Shown here: positions 61,109-64,000 of the stretch, in pieces
How the letters are laid out: each line of letters begins with the position of its first letter
Position numbering within the stretch: the stretch's first letter is position 1
From: Pseudoxanthomonas helianthi
GTDB taxonomy: Bacteria; Pseudomonadota; Gammaproteobacteria; Xanthomonadales; Xanthomonadaceae
Reading direction: 5' to 3'
Length of the DNA: 64,000 bases
NCBI RefSeq assembly: GCF_017939625.1
Contig: NZ_JAGKTC010000004.1
Coordinates: 1 to 64,000 of the forward strand
Made by a program: the position numbers and the translations under genes
The notes under the pieces: model-generated
Database searches by the model: none
What the model was told of the DNA's origin: nothing
What the model saw: only the letters and a program-made list of their open reading frames with translations

Positions 61109-62289
61109 TTCTTGCCACCAGCCGCAAATTTCGCCCAGTCCGCCATCATTGCCGTGCGCTTGGAGAACAGATCCCCGCGCCGATAGGCCGCTTCAACCTT
61201 GTCCCCGATCGTATGGGCCAAGGCCATCTCGGCCACGTCCCGCGGGTACTCCGTGTGCTCGGCCGCCCAGTCGCGGAAAGTGGAGCGAAAACCGTGGGGC
61301 ACGGCATCCACGTCCATGCGGCGCATCAGTGCCGTCAGAGCCATGTCCGAGAGCATGCCGCCACGCTCAGCCGGAAACAGGAGCGGCGTGTGCGCAAATC
61401 GAGGCAGCTTCTTCAGCAAAGCTACCGTGCGCGCCGTCAGCGGCACCCGATGTTCCTTGCCTGCCTTCATGCGGCTGGCCGGAATGGTCCAGACATTTTC
61501 CTTCAGGTCGATCTCTTCCCACGTGGCCCCGCGTACCTCCCCGCTGCGCGTAGCCGTGAGGATCAGGAACTCCAGCGCGCGCGCACTGGCGCCTTCACGT
61601 TTGCGCAGTTGGGCAACAAAGGCCGACAGTTGGCTCAAGGGCAGCGCACGGTGGTGCTCGACCTTGGCCACCTTGCCGGGCTTGGCCAACACCGCATCCA
61701 GGTTGCCGCGCCAGCGCGCGGGGTTCTCACCCTTGCGAAAACCCGAGGCTCCGGCCCAGGCTAACACCGCTTCCAGTCGCGCCCGCAGGCGGGTGGCTGT
61801 CTCGGTCTTCTCGATCCAGATCGGGCTCAGTATCTCGACGACGTGGCGCAGCTCCACCTGGTCCACCGGCATGTTGCCCACCACCGGCTTGGCATAGGTA
61901 TCCAGCGTGCTCTTCCATTGCTCGGCGTGCTTGGCGCTCTTCCACTCCGGCCGCTTGGCCTCGATGGTGCGTCGGGCACATTCGGAGAAGGAAGGGGTTT
62001 CGCGCAGAACCGTCTTGGCTGCCCTACGGGCTTCGATGGGATCGATCCCCTCCTCGATCTTGCGTCGGGCCTGACGCGCTCGATCGCGGGCCTCAGCCAA
62101 GGGAACATCGGGCCATCCTCCCAGCCCCATATCGCGCCGCCGGTTGCCCACGGTGACGCGCAGAATCCAGTTCCTGGCCCCGGAGGGCGCCACACGCAGG
62201 TACAATCCCGTCGCTCCGCCAGCGGCATGCATGCCAACCGGCAGGCGCGGTAGCTGGGCCGCGGCGATCTCCTTGGTTTTCTTGGGCAT
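61105..62289 (-). CDS. Tyrosine integrase of the tRNA-Ser island
   Basis: The 394-residue protein has an N-terminal DUF4102-type arm-binding domain (about 1-90: GLYLRVAPSGARNWILRV, MGLGGWPDVPLAEARDRARQ), a SAM-like core (about 100-190) and the catalytic domain (about 215-375). The catalytic residues are Arg in TATRSGEVRG, His and Arg in PHGFRSTFRDW, His in ALAHTIGDKVE and Tyr in AAYRRGD. This P4-type family commonly uses tRNA genes as target. It lies about 165 bp from the right att copy and reads into the island. Confidence 0.94.
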   Translation of the reverse strand: MPKKTKEIAAAQLPRLPVGMHAAGGATGLYLRVAPSGARNWILRVTVGNRRRDMGLGGWPDVPLAEARDRARQARRKIEEGIDPIEARRAAKTVLRETPSFSECARRTIEAKRPEWKSAKHAEQWKSTLDTYAKPVVGNMPVDQVELRHVVEILSPIWIEKTETATRLRARLEAVLAWAGASGFRKGENPARWRGNLDAVLAKPGKVAKVEHHRALPLSQLSAFVAQLRKREGASARALEFLILTATRSGEVRGATWEEIDLKENVWTIPASRMKAGKEHRVPLTARTVALLKKLPRFAHTPLLFPAERGGMLSDMALTALMRRMDVDAVPHGFRSTFRDWAAEHTEYPRDVAEMALAHTIGDKVEAAYRRGDLFSKRTAMMADWAKFAAGGKK

Positions 62290-62455
62290 CGCACGTCTCC
62301 GCCGAACTCTGCTTTCCCAACATCCCGACCTACAGGCCGAGATGCGATTGGAGGGTACGGTATGCGACTGCGTGAGACAAGCAAGCCCTTGGTATCAAAG
62401 GCGTTTCGAGTTTTCTGAGACGGCGTGATACCATCTGAATCGCGGCGGAGAGTGT

Positions 62456-62469
62456 CCCTCTCTCCGCCA
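62456..62469 (+). other. Putative attR: copy of the tRNA-Ser 3' end
   Basis: CCCTCTCTCCGCCA, identical to 18439-18452 and in the same orientation. It lies between the integrase gene and the ffs gene and is not part of a complete tRNA. It also forms the right arm of a local dyad (GGCGGAGAG ... CTCTCCGCC). Confidence 0.65.
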
Positions 62470-62508
62470 GATTTTTAAGATCGCGTCGTGGACGCATCTC
62501 GTTTCTAT

Positions 62509-62620
62509 GGTGACCCCGTCGGTCCCTCGCGACGCTAGATCGAAAATCCCGCCAGGGCCGGAAGGCAGCAACGGTATCGGTCGATGCGGGCGCCGAGGAT
62601 AGCCGGCGGGGTCATCGCCT
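62509..62620 (+). ncRNA. ffs: 4.5S signal recognition particle RNA
   Basis: It contains the Ffh-binding core CAGGGCCGGAAGGCAGCAAC, very close to the E. coli 4.5S loop. The ends pair: GGTGACCCC at the 5' side with GGGGTCATC at the 3' side, giving a long hairpin of about 110 nt. Exact ends are estimated from the pairing. SRP RNA with Ffh targets membrane proteins. In the uninterrupted chromosome it would lie just downstream of tRNA-Ser. Confidence 0.88.
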
Positions 62621-62924
62621 TTTCGGGTTTGGTCGATACAGCCAGCCACTCACTGCCCCCGGCCGTTGCGACGGCATCATTGACATTGAACGGGACGCCT
62701 CTCGCGGCGCGGCAGCAACGGTATCGACTGACACGGGCGCCGAGGATCGTCGGCGGGGCCGCCGCCTTTTTGGGCCGGTCGATGCATTCAGCCACTCACT
62801 GCCCTTGGCCGTTGCGACGGCATCATTGACATTGAACGGGACACCTCTCGCGGCGCGGCAGCGACGGTATCGACCGACGCGGGCGCCGAGGATCGTCGGC
62901 GGGGCCGCCGCCTTTTCGGGCCCA
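62564..62924 (+). repeat. Tandem repeat of about 146 bp derived from the 3' half of ffs
   Basis: Units begin at 62564 (inside the real ffs), 62711 and 62857. Periods are 147 and 146 bp; the last unit is partial. Each repeats GGCAGC(A/G)ACGGTATCG and the 3' stem (GGGCGCCGAGGAT ... GGCGGGG). A shared linker holds CATCATTGACATTGAACGGG. The two extra units lack the GGGCCGGAAGG segment needed for Ffh binding. Confidence 0.85.
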
Positions 62925-62926
62925 AG

Positions 62927-62960
62927 AAAAAACCGGAGCCAGGCTCCGGTTTTTTTATTT
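62927..62960. terminator. Bidirectional terminator between ffs repeats and nuoN
   Basis: Stem ACCGGAGCC / GGCTCCGGT with a 1-nt centre, flanked by A-run on the left and T-run on the right. It can terminate both the ffs transcript (+) and the nuo operon (-), which converge here. Confidence 0.9.
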
Positions 62961-62980
62961 TCGCGGTTGCGGCGAGACGC

Positions 62981-64000
62981 TTATGCGAACGCCGCCTGGC
63001 ACCAGGCCATGATCGGGTTCCAGAAGATGCCCAGCACCAGCAAGCCCAGCGCGTTCGCCCCGAACACCAGCGGCAAGGCCCGACCCTCGCGCGGCGCGCG
63101 CGCTTCGCCGACCGGCTCGTCGAAATACATCACCTTGATCACGCGCAGGTAGTAGAAAGCGCCGATCACCGCGCAGACGACCGCGAGGATCGCCAGCCAC
63201 AGGTAGCTGCCGTTCAGCGCCGCGCGCAGCACCGCCAGCTTGGACCAGAAGCCGAGGAACGGCGGCACGCCGGCCAGCGAAGCCATCACGCACAGCACCA
63301 GGCCGGCCTGCCACGGGTTGCGCGCGTTCAGGCCCTTGAAGTCGTCGATCTTGTCGGCTTCGAAACCCTGCCGCGACAGCACCACGATGGCGCCGAACGC
63401 CGCCGCCGACATCAACGCGTAACTGATCGCGTAGAACAGCGCCGCCGCATAGCCTTCCTTGCCGCCGCCGGCCAGGCCGAGGAACAGGAAGCCGACGTGC
63501 GAGATGGTCGAGTACGCCAGCATGCGCTTCAGGTTGCTCTGGGCGATGGCGATCAGGTTGCCGAGCACCAACGACACCGCGGCCAGACCGGCCAGCAGCG
63601 GTTCCCACTGCGCCGACAGCGGGCCGACGCCATCCTCGAACAGGCGGAAGGCCATGCCGAACGCGGCCAGCTTCGGTGCCGAGCTGATGAACAGGGTGAT
63701 CGGGGTCGGGGCGCCCTGGTAGACGTCGGGCAGCCACATGTGGAACGGCGCCGCGCCGAACTTGAAGGCGACGCCGGCGACCATGAACACCACGCCGGTC
63801 AGCAGCAGCACGCGGTTGTCGCCGCCTCCGGCGGTGATCGCCTCGGCCAGCGTGCGGATGCCGCCGAGGTTCAGCGTACCGGTCGCGCCGTAGACCAGCG
63901 ACATGCCGTACAGCAGCAGGCCCGAGGCGATCGAGCCGAGCACGATGTACTTCATCGCCGCTTCGGTCGACAGGCCGTCGTCGCGGTTCAGCGCGACCAG
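62981..64000 (-). CDS. nuoN: NADH-quinone oxidoreductase subunit N, C-terminal part (5' end outside window)
   Basis: The frame is open to the right edge; 339 residues are present. NuoN is an antiporter-like proton-pumping membrane subunit of complex I. Visible motifs include TEAAMKYIVLGSIASG, FKFGAAPFHMWLPDVYQGAP (conserved Lys region), and the helix containing NLKRMLAYSTISHVGF with its buried Lys. About nine helices remain. As last gene of the nuo operon it ends at the bidirectional terminator. Confidence 0.96.
   Translation of the reverse strand: MVALNRDDGLSTEAAMKYIVLGSIASGLLLYGMSLVYGATGTLNLGGIRTLAEAITAGGGDNRVLLLTGVVFMVAGVAFKFGAAPFHMWLPDVYQGAPTPITLFISSAPKLAAFGMAFRLFEDGVGPLSAQWEPLLAGLAAVSLVLGNLIAIAQSNLKRMLAYSTISHVGFLFLGLAGGGKEGYAAALFYAISYALMSAAAFGAIVVLSRQGFEADKIDDFKGLNARNPWQAGLVLCVMASLAGVPPFLGFWSKLAVLRAALNGSYLWLAILAVVCAVIGAFYYLRVIKVMYFDEPVGEARAPREGRALPLVFGANALGLLVLGIFWNPIMAWCQAAFA

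Noticed and set aside
62395-62829. Several small frames over ffs and its repeats
   Set aside because: They arise from the RNA gene and its tandem copies and repeat with the same 146-bp period.
62509-62924. CRISPR array
   Set aside because: Units are about 146 bp and derive from ffs; there are no short repeats with variable spacers and no cas genes anywhere in the window.

Overview
The window is about 64 kb of high-GC gammaproteobacterial chromosome. It most resembles Xanthomonadaceae/Lysobacteraceae (Xanthomonas, Lysobacter and Luteimonas relatives). The reasons are the gene families and their order (tRNA-fMet-rimP-nusA-infB, dnaX-ybaB-recR, nuoN), the large TonB-dependent receptors, and a KdgR-type pectin regulon with the operator core ATGACACCGGT. 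The species cannot be named from sequence alone.

Left part, 1-18.4 kb, is ordinary backbone. On the minus strand it has infB (cut by the window edge), nusA, rimP and initiator tRNA-fMet. Next come a small secreted protein, an Oar-like TonB receptor, a Maf nucleotide pyrophosphatase and a membrane glycosyltransferase. A MoxR-DUF58-transglutaminase operon, an Slp lipoprotein, a HIT protein and a dnaX-ybaB-(extra membrane gene)-recR cluster follow. It ends at tRNA-Ser(GGA).

From 18.45 to 62.47 kb the DNA lies between two copies of a 14-bp sequence: the 3' end of tRNA-Ser(GGA), and a second copy next to a tyrosine integrase gene. I read this as a tRNA-Ser genomic island of about 44 kb, probably composite. 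Its left end has an AT-rich gene pair of unknown function. The middle (21.1-48.1 kb) is a complete-looking pectin locus. It has two TonB receptors, a GH43 enzyme, four pectate lyases, a pectinesterase, rhamnogalacturonan-acetylesterase-type and carboxylesterase enzymes, and a TRAP transporter. It also has a hydratase-like enzyme, KduI, KduD, KdgK and a LacI-family regulator. Five copies of one operator sit 50-90 bp upstream of the key transcription units, so the cluster looks like a self-contained regulon. Extracellular lyases and esterases would cut pectin, the receptors and TRAP system would import products, and KduI, KduD and KdgK would convert them to 2-keto-3-deoxy-6-phosphogluconate.

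The right end of the island (50.1-62.4 kb) begins with gene fragments: a cupin with an in-frame stop, a patatin scrap and an AraC scrap. It continues with a minus-strand operon of a TrlF-family PHP/SMC-like ATPase, an OLD/PtuA-like ATPase and an HNH nuclease, a strong anti-phage defence candidate. Then comes a satellite-like core: a terminase-small-subunit-like gene, a primase-helicase, AlpA, unknown small genes and the integrase.

Beyond the island lies the 4.5S signal-recognition-particle RNA gene. It is followed by two tandem degenerate copies that have lost the Ffh-binding loop. The window ends in nuoN, transcribed convergently and cut by the right edge.
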